From positions 90,626-154,625 of the forward strand of contig CAJWPC010000004.1 of the NCBI GenBank assembly GCA_913045225.1: 64,000 bases of DNA, written 5' to 3'. Of the stretch, positions 18,021 to 27,622 are shown in pieces (positions within the stretch are counted from its first letter, which is position 1; each line of letters opens with the position of its first letter). The stretch comes from an uncultured Rhodobiaceae bacterium. GTDB taxonomy: Bacteria > Pseudomonadota > Alphaproteobacteria > Rhizobiales > TMED25. The notes beneath the pieces were generated by a model. It ran no database searches. It was not told where the DNA came from and saw only the letters and a program-made list of their open reading frames with translations. A program made the position numbers and the translations under genes.

Positions 18021-18761
18021 TCAAAATTTCTCTTTAATGCGCCGTGCTTTAAATTTATTATTTAATATTTCTAACTTCAATGCTTGTGATAAAAAATACA
18101 GAGAAATTAAAGAAAATCCAAAAAATACAAATAATAATGGATAAAGCATTGAATAATGGATCGTTGGTCCATCCATCCGCATTACACTGGCAGGTTGATG
18201 TAGGGTATTCCACCAGTCAACGGAATATTTTACGATCGGAATATTTATAAAACCCAATAGTGCGTAAACAGATGCGATTTTAAAATAGCTATTTCTTTTA
18301 CCATCCATTCGATATATCAGAATGAGCCCAAGATATATAAAAAAAAGCAACAAAACCGAGGTCAACCTTGCGTCCCAAACCCACCAAACACCCCACATTG
18401 GTCGCCCCCAAAGAATGCCCGATATCAGCACAATTGATGTGAAAATTATACCAATTGGCGCTAATGACTTACTAATCAAAGCACAAATGGGCGTCTTTGT
18501 TATAAGATATACTAAGCTCATAACTGCTATTGACGAATATATACCGAGGCTTAGCCACGCAGATGGTACATGCAGATACATGATTTTAACCATTGCACCT
18601 TGTTGATAATCATTTGGAGCAACAATAAGAGCAAAGTAGAGTCCAATCGTAAGCACAGTTATTCCTGTAAAAAATACTAAATTTGAAAATCTGTTTATAT
18701 TTCTCAGCAATTGATTTGGGTTAAATAAGTTCAAGGTAAAATCTCCCATGCCTTTATTCAC
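18021..18761 (-). CDS. ccmC: Haem transporter subunit CcmC
   Basis: A 246-aa six-helix membrane protein of the haem-handling family. The tryptophan-rich periplasmic signature is GRPMWGVWWVWDARLTSVLL near residue 125, with conserved histidines in LHVPSAW and VDWWNTLHQPASV. CcmC presents haem to CcmE. The start is uncertain: GTG 18761 overlaps the ccmB stop by 8 bp and has a weak GAG upstream, while ATG 18749 is 12 bp inside. It sits between ccmB and ccmD in the ccm operon. Confidence 0.93.
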   Translation of the reverse strand: MNKGMGDFTLNLFNPNQLLRNINRFSNLVFFTGITVLTIGLYFALIVAPNDYQQGAMVKIMYLHVPSAWLSLGIYSSIAVMSLVYLITKTPICALISKSLAPIGIIFTSIVLISGILWGRPMWGVWWVWDARLTSVLLLFFIYLGLILIYRMDGKRNSYFKIASVYALLGFINIPIVKYSVDWWNTLHQPASVMRMDGPTIHYSMLYPLLFVFFGFSLISLYFLSQALKLEILNNKFKARRIKEKF

Positions 18762-19422
18762 TATTTACTCTAAGTATATACGTTACTAAAAAGGGAATAA
18801 TTGCAAGTGTAAATAAAGTTGCAGCACCAAGTAACAAAGATGATCTAAAAAAAGTAAAGTCTAGAATGTCATTTTCTACAAATGGCAGTGTACCAATTAT
18901 TAAGATTGGAACGTAAAAAGGGGTGACCAAAAGTGTCACTAGTAATTCTGAATTATTCATTTTAATCGCAATTGCCGAGCCAATAGAGGCAATCAAAATC
19001 ATATAAGGGCTGCTGACGATAATCAAAAAAATTATTTTGATTAGGTCGTTTGGTTGCATATTCAACATAATACCTCCAAGTGGCAAAAAAATAATCACAG
19101 GTAGAATTATTAATAACCAAAAACTAATAATTTTACTAATAAGCATAAGCTCTGGTAAATCAGACTCCAGAATTAGTAGATCAAGTGAGCCATCCCTGTA
19201 ATCACCCTCATACACATGTGAGATGTTCAATAAAATTGACAATAAAAAAGCAATCCACAATAGTCCTGGCGATATAAGTTCTAATAAATCAAGATTTGGT
19301 CCTATGCCAATTGGTAATAATGCAGATATTATAAGAAAAAAAGCTATTGCCATTACAAAAGTCGATTTTTTCTCAAGATAAACAGATAGATCACGACGAA
19401 TAACTGAAATAAATTGCCTCAT
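18754..19422 (-). CDS. ccmB: Haem exporter permease CcmB
   Basis: A 222-aa six-helix membrane protein that pairs with the CcmA ATPase. The N-terminal IRRDLSVYLEKK, the segment RDGSLDLLILESDLPELML and the hydrophobic C-terminal helices match CcmB. With CcmA and CcmC it forms the ABC complex that releases haem-loaded CcmE. Its start overlaps the ccmA stop by 4 bp. The length is typical. Confidence 0.93.
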   Translation of the reverse strand: MRQFISVIRRDLSVYLEKKSTFVMAIAFFLIISALLPIGIGPNLDLLELISPGLLWIAFLLSILLNISHVYEGDYRDGSLDLLILESDLPELMLISKIISFWLLIILPVIIFLPLGGIMLNMQPNDLIKIIFLIIVSSPYMILIASIGSAIAIKMNNSELLVTLLVTPFYVPILIIGTLPFVENDILDFTFFRSSLLLGAATLFTLAIIPFLVTYILRVNSE

Positions 19423-20021
19423 GCATCTTCCCCAATATAAATACTAGACTCATTTTTCATATTAAGTTTGGTATGAGATGTGATTAATATCAGCTTATGA
19501 TCGGAAACTTTTGACATAAAAGTATTTTTAAAATAATTCGCAGCCTGCTCATCCAAATTTGAAAGTGGCTCATCAAGTAGCCAGATTTTTTTGTTGGACA
19601 TTAGAATCCTTAATAAAGCGACTTTTTTTTTCTGACCTTGCGATAAATCTCTGATTTTTCGATTAAGTAACTTGTCGATCGCAAGTTCTTTGTGATGATT
19701 ATCAGTTATTACACAGTTATAAAATTTTTCCCAAAAATTAATATTCTCGTGAACTGAAAGATTCTCTTTCAGTGCAAGCTTATGCCCTAAATATGAAATG
19801 TTTCCTCTAATAAGAATTTGTTCATTAGAATTATTACTGAGAGTAATCTTACCTTTATCTTGCTCTTCTAATCCTGCAATTATTCTCAGTAACGTTGATT
19901 TACCTACCCCATTTTGCCCAATTAGTACTGATATTTTTTCGGATGATAAATTTAGAGATAGCCCATCAAAGATTATTTTGTCTTCATATGAGAAACTCAG
20001 CCCATTTATGCTTAATTTCAT
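19419..20021 (-). CDS. ccmA: Haem exporter ATP-binding protein CcmA
   Basis: A 200-aa ABC ATPase. Walker A is GQNGVGKSTLL near residue 35, the signature is LSQGQKKKVALLR near residue 133, and Walker B is IWLLDEPLSNLD followed by a switch histidine in LITSH. It powers release of haem-loaded CcmE from CcmC. First gene of ccmABCDG, divergent from acnB across about 143 bp. The order A-B-C-D-G is the usual alphaproteobacterial one. Confidence 0.94.
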   Translation of the reverse strand: MKLSINGLSFSYEDKIIFDGLSLNLSSEKISVLIGQNGVGKSTLLRIIAGLEEQDKGKITLSNNSNEQILIRGNISYLGHKLALKENLSVHENINFWEKFYNCVITDNHHKELAIDKLLNRKIRDLSQGQKKKVALLRILMSNKKIWLLDEPLSNLDEQAANYFKNTFMSKVSDHKLILITSHTKLNMKNESSIYIGEDA

Positions 20022-20164
20022 TTCTTCTTTTTTTGATAATTATATTTAAAATTTCAAATTTACCTTTAAATTCTCATACTATCAAAATATACTTGAATGT
20101 CTATTCTATCGTGGTAAAACTTAATAGTGAAACATGATTGTTTACTTTACATATAGTGTTTAAG

Positions 20165-22960
20165 ATGGACCTCTACAGAACCTATTTAACAGAAATAGAA
20201 AATAGAAAATCCGAAGGATTGCAACCTAAACCTATTGATGATGGTAAACTTTTAAAGGAACTTATTACCCATATCAAAAATCCTACAAGCAGTGAAAGAG
20301 GCAATTGCATAGACTTTCTCATTTATAATACTTTACCGGGAACCACAAGCGCTGCCGCTGAAAAAGCGAAACTATTAAAAGAAATAATTACCGGTAAATT
20401 TAAATTGGAAGAAATATCTCCTGAATTTGCCTTTACATTACTCTCACATATGAAAGGTGGGCCATCGATAGAAGTCTTGATTGATCTTGCCCTTGGAAAA
20501 GACTCAGAAATTGCTGGGCAAGCGGCAAAAATATTAATGGAACAAATTTTTTTATACGAGGCAGACATTGATCGTATCAGAGAGGGTTATAAAAATGGGA
20601 ATAATATTGCCAGAGAGATCCTAACCAGTTATTCAAAAGCAGAATTCTTCACGAACCTTCCAGAAATTGAGGAAGAGATTGATGTAGTCACTTATGTAGC
20701 TGCTGAAGGAGATATTTCAACGGACCTACTCTCGCCGGGTAATCAAGCTCATTCAAGATCAGACAGAGAATTACATGGTAAATGTTTCATATCCGAAGAT
20801 GCTCAAAGAAAAATTCTAGAATTGAAAGAAGCACATCCAAACAGGCGTGTTATGCTGGTTGCTGAAAAAGGTACTATGGGAGTTGGGTCCTCTCGAATGT
20901 CTGGCGTTAACAATGTTGCCCTTTGGACTGGAAAGAGTGCAAGTCCATATGTGCCATTTGTAAATATTGCGCCAATTGTTGCAGGATCTTATGGAGTTTC
21001 GCCAATATTCCAAACTACAATTGGTGTAACCGGCGGTATTGGAATTGATCTAAAAAACTGGGTTAAAGCTCTAGATGAAAATAAAGAACAAATTCTAAAT
21101 AATGACGGAAGCCCTGTCTTGACACAAACCTATAATGTCGATACCGGTACTTTACTTAAAATAAATACAAAAACTAAAAAACTTTATAATGCTGATGGGA
21201 CCAAAGAGTTGGTTGATATTTCTAATTCTTTTACACAACAGGATATCGATTTTATTCGTGCTGGCGGTTCATATGCTGTTGTTTTTGGAAAAAAACTTCA
21301 AAATCAAGCGTGTGAAATACTGGGTGTTGAGGTAGTTTCACCTTACGCTAAAACAAAAATAATTTCTCATCCAAATCAAGGTCTGACAGCCGTAGAAAAA
21401 ATATTTAATAAAAACGCAGTTGGTGTGCCTGATAATACAATTCTGCACGCTGGATCCGACGCACGAGTAAAAGTGAATATTGTGGGTTCTCAAGATACGA
21501 CTGGCCCAATGACTGTTCAAGAACTCGAAGCAATGGCAGCCACTACAATATCTCCTTCAATTGACGGGGCATACCAATCAGGCTGTCATACAGCATCCGT
21601 GTGGGATATAAAAGCTCAACAAAATACTCCAAAATTGATGAAGTTTATGAATGAATTTGGCTTAATTACCGGGCGTGATCCAAAAGATAAATATCATCCC
21701 ATGACAGATGTAATTCATAAAGTTCTTAATGATATTACTGTAGACGACTGGTCAATAGTCATTGGCGGAGACTCTCATACCCGCATGTCAAAAGGAGTGG
21801 CATTTGGGGCGGACTCAGGCACGGTAGCTCTGGCCCTCGCAACCGGGGAAGCGACAATGCCGATCCCTGAATCAGTCAAGGTTACATTCAGGGGAAAAAT
21901 GGCAGATCATATGGACTTCAGGGATGTAGTTCACGCAACACAGGCTCAGATGCTGCAGCAACATAATGAAAATGTATTTCAAGGCAGAATTATAGAGGTA
22001 CACATAGGGACACTGTTATCAGATCAAGCTTTCACATTTACAGATTGGACAGCTGAAATGAAGGCGAAAGCGGCAATTTGCATATCTCAAGATAAAACAC
22101 TTATTGAGTCCCTTAACATAGCCAAAGACCGCATCAGAATTATGATCGAAAAGGGCATGGATAATGAAAATAACATGCTAAAAAACCTTATATCTATTGC
22201 CGACAGAAGAATTAGTGAAATTGAAAATAAAAAAGTTGAAGCATTACAACCTGATGAGAATGCGAAATATTATGCAGAGGTGATTGTGGACTTAGATGCA
22301 ATAGTTGAACCAATGATTGCCGATCCTGATGTGAATAATATCGATGTATCAAAAAGATATACCCACGATACAATTAGGCCAATCTCCTACTACAAATCTG
22401 AAAAAAAAGTTGATTTAGGTTTTGTTGGTTCTTGTATGGTGCACAAAGGTGACATAAAGATTGTTGCAAAAATGCTAAAAAACCTTGAAAAATCGAATGG
22501 GGATGTAAAGTTTAAGGCTCCGCTCGTTGTGGCTGCGCCAACATATAATATTATTGACGAGCTTATTGAAGAAGGTGATTGGGCTATCTTACAAAAATAC
22601 TCTGGTTTCGAGTTTGATGATAATAAACCGAAGGATAAGGCACGATTAGATTACGACAATATATTGTACCTTGAAAGGCCTGGTTGTAATTTATGTATGG
22701 GTAATCAGGAAAAAGCAGAAAAAGGTGATACTGTGCTGGCAACATCAACGAGGCTTTTTAAGGGCCGAGTTGTCGAAGACTCAAAAGAAAAAAAGGGGGA
22801 GTCACTTCTTGCTTCAACTCCCGTCGTTGTTCTATCAGCGATATTAGGGCGAACACCAAACATTGAAGAATATAAATCCGCGGTAGAGGGAATTAATCTT
22901 ACGAAGTTTATTCCACCAAATAGCAGGTTGGTAAAGGACACTCAATCTGTGCACTTTTAA
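20165..22960 (+). CDS. acnB: Aconitate hydratase B (bifunctional aconitase / 2-methylisocitrate dehydratase)
   Basis: Interconverts citrate and isocitrate in the TCA cycle using a [4Fe-4S] cluster. The cluster cysteines are Cys757 in VGSCMVHKGD and Cys841/Cys844 in CNLCMGNQ. The N-terminal HEAT-like domain (about residues 1-170) precedes the swivel domain with EGDISTDLLSPGNQAHSRSD, as in AcnB. The start is ATG 20165 (MDLYRTYLTEIENRKSEGL); a longer TTG start would add unlike residues. At 931 aa it is clearly longer than E. coli AcnB (865 aa), with inserts and a C-terminal GRVVEDSKEKKGESLLASTP that I associate with the long Bacteroidota form. Most alphaproteobacteria use AcnA, so transfer is plausible. 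Confidence 0.95.
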   Translation: MDLYRTYLTEIENRKSEGLQPKPIDDGKLLKELITHIKNPTSSERGNCIDFLIYNTLPGTTSAAAEKAKLLKEIITGKFKLEEISPEFAFTLLSHMKGGPSIEVLIDLALGKDSEIAGQAAKILMEQIFLYEADIDRIREGYKNGNNIAREILTSYSKAEFFTNLPEIEEEIDVVTYVAAEGDISTDLLSPGNQAHSRSDRELHGKCFISEDAQRKILELKEAHPNRRVMLVAEKGTMGVGSSRMSGVNNVALWTGKSASPYVPFVNIAPIVAGSYGVSPIFQTTIGVTGGIGIDLKNWVKALDENKEQILNNDGSPVLTQTYNVDTGTLLKINTKTKKLYNADGTKELVDISNSFTQQDIDFIRAGGSYAVVFGKKLQNQACEILGVEVVSPYAKTKIISHPNQGLTAVEKIFNKNAVGVPDNTILHAGSDARVKVNIVGSQDTTGPMTVQELEAMAATTISPSIDGAYQSGCHTASVWDIKAQQNTPKLMKFMNEFGLITGRDPKDKYHPMTDVIHKVLNDITVDDWSIVIGGDSHTRMSKGVAFGADSGTVALALATGEATMPIPESVKVTFRGKMADHMDFRDVVHATQAQMLQQHNENVFQGRIIEVHIGTLLSDQAFTFTDWTAEMKAKAAICISQDKTLIESLNIAKDRIRIMIEKGMDNENNMLKNLISIADRRISEIENKKVEALQPDENAKYYAEVIVDLDAIVEPMIADPDVNNIDVSKRYTHDTIRPISYYKSEKKVDLGFVGSCMVHKGDIKIVAKMLKNLEKSNGDVKFKAPLVVAAPTYNIIDELIEEGDWAILQKYSGFEFDDNKPKDKARLDYDNILYLERPGCNLCMGNQEKAEKGDTVLATSTRLFKGRVVEDSKEKKGESLLASTPVVVLSAILGRTPNIEEYKSAVEGINLTKFIPPNSRLVKDTQSVHF

Positions 22961-22993
22961 TCAAATTATCGCCACAATTTACAGCAAAAATTA

Positions 22994-24838
22994 TTAGTTG
23001 AATTTGCCGATCAGATCCTGCATATTTTTTCCAAACTCTTCAATATTAAGAGGTTTTTCACCGTCCATGATAAGAGCATAATCTAGCAATATATGAGCTG
23101 TTGTATTGATATTTTTTGTTTGTTTATTCTTAAACATATCACTCAGTTTGATCATCACATCATGGTTTGGATTTACCTCTAAAACAGGCTTAGATATGGA
23201 CATCCCTTGCCTTTGTTGGAGTATTTTTTGCATTGTTTTATCATACACATTTTCACCAATTGAAATACAAACAGGGCTATCAATCAGGCTTGAATTTATT
23301 TTTACCTCACTAACATGATCACCCAAAACTCTGGTCATTTCAGCTATTAATTTCTTCAAGTCAGAATCAGTGATTTTAGCTTTTGATTTCTTTTTCTTTG
23401 CTTTTTTGGTCACAGAAATATCAGTTAATTCTTCAGTGCCATGCGATACGTGCTTCAACTCTTTATCTTCGAATTTTATACCTGTTGCTGTCCAGAAGCT
23501 ATCGATAGGATCAGTCAGTATTATAATCTCGACTTCCCTTGCGATATAACCCTCCAATAAAGGATTTGCCAGTGCTGACTGATAATCTTCTGATGTAATA
23601 AAATATATTGATTTTTGATTTGGTTTCATATCACCAATATATTCTTCTAATGATCTGTATCCGTCTTTTGTATTAGAAGATTTGAACCTTATTAACTTAA
23701 GTAAATCATCTTTTTTTTCGTAATCCTCATAAATACCCTCTTTAATAACAGGCCCGAATGCTTCCCAAAATATGTCAAATTTATCTTTATCATCCTTTGC
23801 TAATTTATTTAAAGTTGAAATTATTCTATTTTTGATAGCTTTCTTGATAGATAAGACAACGTTGTTTTCTTGTAAAATTTCTCTACTGACAGTTAGCGGA
23901 ATATCAGCGCAATCAATAACACCGCTTATGAATCTCAAATAAGCTGGAATAATATCCGTATCGTCACTTATAAGAACTTTTTTGACATATAATTTCAACT
24001 TTGCTTTTCTTTGTTGATCAAATAGATCAAAGGGGCGTGTAGTTGGTATATATAGTAAAACATCATATTCGAAACGACCCTCAGCCTTATAGTGGATAGT
24101 TGACAGTGGCTGATCAAAATTTCTACTTAATAAGTTATAATGTTCGTGATACTGGTCTTCGGTAATCTCAGCCTTTGGCTTGGCCCAAATAGCACCAGCT
24201 GTATTTATTTGTTCTCCGTCAATAGACGAGCTCTCAGATAGATATATGGGAAAATTAATATTATCTGAATATTTTTTTATTGTATCCTGAACTATCTGCT
24301 TATCCGCAAAATCATGAGCATCTTTAGCCAATTTGATGGTTATTTCTGTACCACTAATATTTTTGTCTTTAATTTGCTGAACATTATAGGTGCCGGTTCC
24401 ATCTGAACTCCATAAGTGAACCTCTTCAGAGTCAAATTTTTTCGACAATACGGTGACATCTTTTGAAACAATAAAAGCTGAATAAAAACCAATTCCAAAT
24501 TGACCAATTTGGGAAGTTGCATCGTCATCTTTTGACATATTTTCGATAAATGTTTTCGTACCTGATCTGGCAATAGTCCCAAGATTTTCGATCATTTCAT
24601 CCCGACTCATACCGACGCCGTTATCAGAGATTGAAATGGTCTTTTTGCTGCTATCTACCGTAATTTTTATTTTTAATTCATCAATTGTCACATCCGATTG
24701 AGAAATAGATATATATCTTAATTTATCACATGCATCTGATGCGTTTGATATCAGCTCTCTTAAAAAAACTTCTTTGTTTGAATAAATTGAGTGTGTTAGA
24801 ATTTGTAGCAGACGATTGACCTCTGCAGTGAATTCCAT
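22994..24838 (-). CDS. htpG: Chaperone protein HtpG (Hsp90)
   Basis: A 614-aa bacterial Hsp90, an ATP-dependent cytosolic chaperone. The N-terminal GHKL ATPase domain shows ELISNASDACDKLRY, ISDNGVGMSRDEM and GQFGIGFYSAFIVS; the middle domain has FIKGVIDCADIPLTVSREIL-like sequence (here FISGVIDCADIPL), and the C-terminal dimer domain ends in ALIMDGEKP. I start at ATG 24838 because a strong AAGGGAGGT ribosome site lies 6 bases upstream; an in-frame ATG at 24859 would put that site inside the coding region. It converges with acnB, with 33 bp between stops. Confidence 0.95.
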   Translation of the reverse strand: MEFTAEVNRLLQILTHSIYSNKEVFLRELISNASDACDKLRYISISQSDVTIDELKIKITVDSSKKTISISDNGVGMSRDEMIENLGTIARSGTKTFIENMSKDDDATSQIGQFGIGFYSAFIVSKDVTVLSKKFDSEEVHLWSSDGTGTYNVQQIKDKNISGTEITIKLAKDAHDFADKQIVQDTIKKYSDNINFPIYLSESSSIDGEQINTAGAIWAKPKAEITEDQYHEHYNLLSRNFDQPLSTIHYKAEGRFEYDVLLYIPTTRPFDLFDQQRKAKLKLYVKKVLISDDTDIIPAYLRFISGVIDCADIPLTVSREILQENNVVLSIKKAIKNRIISTLNKLAKDDKDKFDIFWEAFGPVIKEGIYEDYEKKDDLLKLIRFKSSNTKDGYRSLEEYIGDMKPNQKSIYFITSEDYQSALANPLLEGYIAREVEIIILTDPIDSFWTATGIKFEDKELKHVSHGTEELTDISVTKKAKKKKSKAKITDSDLKKLIAEMTRVLGDHVSEVKINSSLIDSPVCISIGENVYDKTMQKILQQRQGMSISKPVLEVNPNHDVMIKLSDMFKNKQTKNINTTAHILLDYALIMDGEKPLNIEEFGKNMQDLIGKFN

Positions 24839-24841
24839 ATT

Positions 24842-24852
24842 GTTACCTCCCT
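24842..24852 (-). promoter_or_regulatory. Strong Shine-Dalgarno deciding the htpG start
   Basis: On the minus strand AAGGGAGGTAAC ends a few bases before ATG 24838. This is one of the best matches to the anti-Shine-Dalgarno in the window. It argues that translation begins at 24838 and not at the in-frame ATG 24859. Confidence 0.7.
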
Positions 24853-24994
24853 TAGACATATATACCCCTGGATGTTATTTTTGTGATTTTCTTACCCTAT
24901 TTTTTTTATATAATGTAGTTTTTGTCAATTTCCACATATTTTAACTTTAAATTCTTCATATTCTTAATTATGCTAAATTAATAATGGATACATA

Positions 24995-25393
24995 ATGAAT
25001 AATATTTTAAATTTAAATAAATATGGGAACGCTCCAAATAGTAAAAATTGGACGCAATCAGACAAAAATCATATTGATCCGAAAGATACTAGAATTACAT
25101 CTTTCTCCAGAGAGGAACTCAACCACATACTCGCGCTGTATGGAAGAAAAGTAGTCTCTGGTCAATGGAAAGACTATGCAATAGACACACTCAAAGACCA
25201 AGCAATCTTTTCAATCTTTAAAAAAAGTAATGAAATGCCACAATATACAATACATAAATTGCCTAAACTTAAGAATAGTCAAAAAATGTATCAGGTAAAA
25301 GGAACAGATGGTAAGATATTAAAAAGAGGGAGTGAACTCCCTCTTATTTTAAGAATTTTAGATAAAGATAAGAACAAATATAAAATTATTTAA
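24995..25393 (+). CDS. DUF2794 domain protein
   Basis: A 132-aa soluble protein of an alphaproteobacterial family of unknown function. The signature is FSREELNHILALYGRKVVSG followed by WKDYAIDTLKDQAIFSIFKK and a later LKRGSELPLILRIL. The N-terminal 30 residues are Asn-rich and probably disordered. It diverges from htpG across 156 bp and is convergent with the YccA-type gene, 3 bp away. Its presence supports an alphaproteobacterial origin; no function is proposed. Confidence 0.85.
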   Translation: MNNILNLNKYGNAPNSKNWTQSDKNHIDPKDTRITSFSREELNHILALYGRKVVSGQWKDYAIDTLKDQAIFSIFKKSNEMPQYTIHKLPKLKNSQKMYQVKGTDGKILKRGSELPLILRILDKDKNKYKII

Positions 25394-25396
25394 ACC

Positions 25397-26098
25397 TTAT
25401 CTCCGCGAACCAAATAATTGTATTAGTAAAATAAATAGATTAATAAAGTCGAGATATAGTCTTAACGCACCCATAATCGCTTTACGCCCTGATACATCAG
25501 CACTATCACCTTGATAATATATCTGTTTAATTTGCTGTGTGTCGTAAGCTGTAAATCCTGCAAATATCAGTACACCCAAAACAGAAATCCCAAACTGCAT
25601 TCCGCTTGAACCAATGAAAATATTTACAATTGATGCCAATATTATGCCAATTAAACCCATAAAGAGGAATGAACCCCAAGCAGATAAATCTTTCTTTGTG
25701 GTATATCCGAACAAACTGAGCGCTCCAAAGGAGCCAGATGTAATGAGAAAAACGCGAGCTATGCTAGTACCAGTATACGCCAAGAAGATGTATGATAGAG
25801 ATAATCCCATGAGGCCTGAAAAAATCCAAAAAGACGCCTGCGCTGACGTGAAAGACATTCGAGTAATACGTGCGCTCAGGTAGAAAACCATGCCTAATGG
25901 TGCGAGCATTACAACCCAAATTAGAGGAGTTTGTGCCAATGCGAGATACAAGCCTGACGCTGCAGCAAAATATGCGATAATTGCCGTTATGAAAAGGCCG
26001 ATTGCCATATAGTTGTAGACACGTAGCATGTATGTGCGCAAGCCCTGATCAATTTCGGTTGAAGCATAGGATGAATTTTTATAAATGTTTGGTTCCAT
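25397..26098 (-). CDS. Bax inhibitor-1 / YccA family membrane protein
   Basis: A 233-aa inner-membrane protein with seven hydrophobic helices. The N-terminal GLRTYMLRVYNYMAIGLFIT and the C-terminal GFTAYDTQQIKQIYY, with its conserved Asp, define the BI-1/YccA (TMBIM) family. Bacterial members interact with FtsH or conduct Ca2+/H+ in some systems. I start at ATG 26098, which has GGAG 6-7 bases upstream; the ATG at 26110 would place that site inside the gene. It diverges from the pterin dehydratase gene. Confidence 0.92.
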   Translation of the reverse strand: MEPNIYKNSSYASTEIDQGLRTYMLRVYNYMAIGLFITAIIAYFAAASGLYLALAQTPLIWVVMLAPLGMVFYLSARITRMSFTSAQASFWIFSGLMGLSLSYIFLAYTGTSIARVFLITSGSFGALSLFGYTTKKDLSAWGSFLFMGLIGIILASIVNIFIGSSGMQFGISVLGVLIFAGFTAYDTQQIKQIYYQGDSADVSGRKAIMGALRLYLDFINLFILLIQLFGSRR

Positions 26099-26234
26099 TT
26101 TTATCTCCATAAATAAAAAATATACTTTATATTAAATTATTCTAGAACTGGAAATCAAGTAGATAATATGATTTATTTATATATGCACAGATGCAGTAGA
26201 TTTTAGTAAATAACAAAAAGAGAGTGAGATAATC

Positions 26235-26501
26235 ATGATTGATAGAGTATTACCCTGGCCACCTACAGCCGATAATAAAGGAATAAAAAAGGAATTTATT
26301 TTTGAAAATTTTGATGTAGCTTGGGCTTTTATGAATGAAGTCGCAAAAATTGCAAACCAATTAGATCATCATCCAGATTGGTCAAATGTCTACAACAAAG
26401 TCAATATTACGCTATCTACGCATGATGAAGGAAAAGTAACTGAAAAAGATACAGAGCTCGCACTCAATATTGATTTAATAGAAGCTAAATTCAAATCTTA
26501 G
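26235..26501 (+). CDS. 4a-hydroxytetrahydrobiopterin dehydratase (PCD/PhhB)
   Basis: An 88-aa pterin-4a-carbinolamine dehydratase. The recognition motif is ANQLDHHPDWSNVYNKV, in which the two adjacent histidines and the His-Pro-Asp-Trp act on the pterin. Canonically it recycles the cofactor of aromatic amino acid hydroxylases, although many bacteria without phenylalanine hydroxylase keep a PCD, apparently linked to folate or molybdopterin metabolism. No hydroxylase gene is in the window. It is followed after 5 bp by a SpoU methylase gene. Confidence 0.9.
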   Translation: MIDRVLPWPPTADNKGIKKEFIFENFDVAWAFMNEVAKIANQLDHHPDWSNVYNKVNITLSTHDEGKVTEKDTELALNIDLIEAKFKS

Positions 26502-26506
26502 CAGAA

Positions 26507-26992
26507 ATGCGAGAATCAAAACAAATTCCCAGAGGTTATTTCTCAATTGGCGTTGAAAATATCTCAAAACCAATGAATCTCGGAAACTTAATTAGGTCTG
26601 CCCATGCCTTTGGGGCTAATTCGGTATTTACCATTAGTCCTCACAAGAGAGTTGTTGAAAATAAGGATAAAATTAATAAATCAGATACCTCAAAATCGGT
26701 AAATCATTTGCCTTATTATGAGTGGGATAAAATCAATGATATCTCGATACCAAGAGGTTGTAAAATAATAGGAATTGAAATAACTGAAGATGCCGAAGAT
26801 TTACAAAATTTTGTTCATCCTTTACAAGCCATGTATGTACTTGGTCCTGAAAAGGGTTCCCTTTCATCAGAAACATTATCAAGAGCAGATCATATTGTAA
26901 AAATTCCAACAAGTTTTTCATTAAATGTTGCAATTGCAGGAGCAATTGTTATGTATGATCGTTTCAAAACCCTTGGTATAAAAACAAGGTAA
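26507..26992 (+). CDS. TrmH/SpoU family RNA methyltransferase
   Basis: A 161-aa SPOUT methyltransferase. Motif 1 is NLGNLIRSAHAFGANSVF with the catalytic arginine, motif 2 is YVLGPEKGSLSSETL, and motif 3 is IPTSFSLNVAIAGAIVMYD, which forms the knot. The family 2'-O-methylates tRNA or rRNA; the compact form without an N-terminal extension fits a tRNA methylase, but the target is not decidable. It lies 5 bp after the PCD gene and 76 bp before the IalB gene. Confidence 0.88.
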   Translation: MRESKQIPRGYFSIGVENISKPMNLGNLIRSAHAFGANSVFTISPHKRVVENKDKINKSDTSKSVNHLPYYEWDKINDISIPRGCKIIGIEITEDAEDLQNFVHPLQAMYVLGPEKGSLSSETLSRADHIVKIPTSFSLNVAIAGAIVMYDRFKTLGIKTR

Positions 26993-27068
26993 AAACATAT
27001 TTAGTCTTTGTTTACGAAAAATAAATTATTTTTTTTTATTTTGAATGTGGAATTAAGTTGATACACCT

Positions 27069-27593
27069 ATGAAAACACTAAAAAAATATTTCAGATTTAC
27101 ATGCATATTTCTGTTGCTAACTTTTTTGGTACCCGAATTTCACGTTCTTGCCAATACTCAGCCACAGCTAAAAAGTAGATTTGGTGATTGGAGTGTTTTC
27201 ACTCACTCCACAGGGGATAGAAATATATGCTACATAGCAAGTACCCCAATAAAACAGGACCCAAAAGATAAAAATTGGACTCCAAATTTTTTTATTTCTA
27301 GAATTGACATGAATTATAATCAACCCAGCCTTAATATTGGTTATAAGCTCAAGGATGGAACCTCCATTTCTGTAAAGATCCTAAACAGCACATTCGCAAT
27401 GACCTCAAATAAGGATGGCATAAATGCATGGCTCATGACTGAAGATGAAGAAAAAAAATTAGTTGAGGCGATGAAAAAAGGCTATCAGATGATTGTAAAA
27501 GGTACATCCGAATTTGGAACAAACACAACTGATCACTATTCATTAAAAGGTGTAATTAGAAGTCTTCAAGAACTTGACTCAGTTTGTTCTTGA
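27069..27593 (+). CDS. Invasion-associated locus B (IalB) family protein
   Basis: A 174-aa exported protein. Residues 8-28 form a signal peptide ending near VLAN. The mature part begins RFGDWSVFTHSTGDRNICYIAS, the usual IalB pattern with a Trp-Ser core and a cysteine that can pair with the C-terminal Cys in SVCS. The name comes from Bartonella, but the family is widespread in free-living Alphaproteobacteria, where its role is unknown. It precedes rlmN and argG, a vertically conserved order in the class. Confidence 0.85.
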   Translation: MKTLKKYFRFTCIFLLLTFLVPEFHVLANTQPQLKSRFGDWSVFTHSTGDRNICYIASTPIKQDPKDKNWTPNFFISRIDMNYNQPSLNIGYKLKDGTSISVKILNSTFAMTSNKDGINAWLMTEDEEKKLVEAMKKGYQMIVKGTSEFGTNTTDHYSLKGVIRSLQELDSVCS

Positions 27594-27622
27594 ACACAAA
27601 AAATTTAATTTAAAGATATAAA

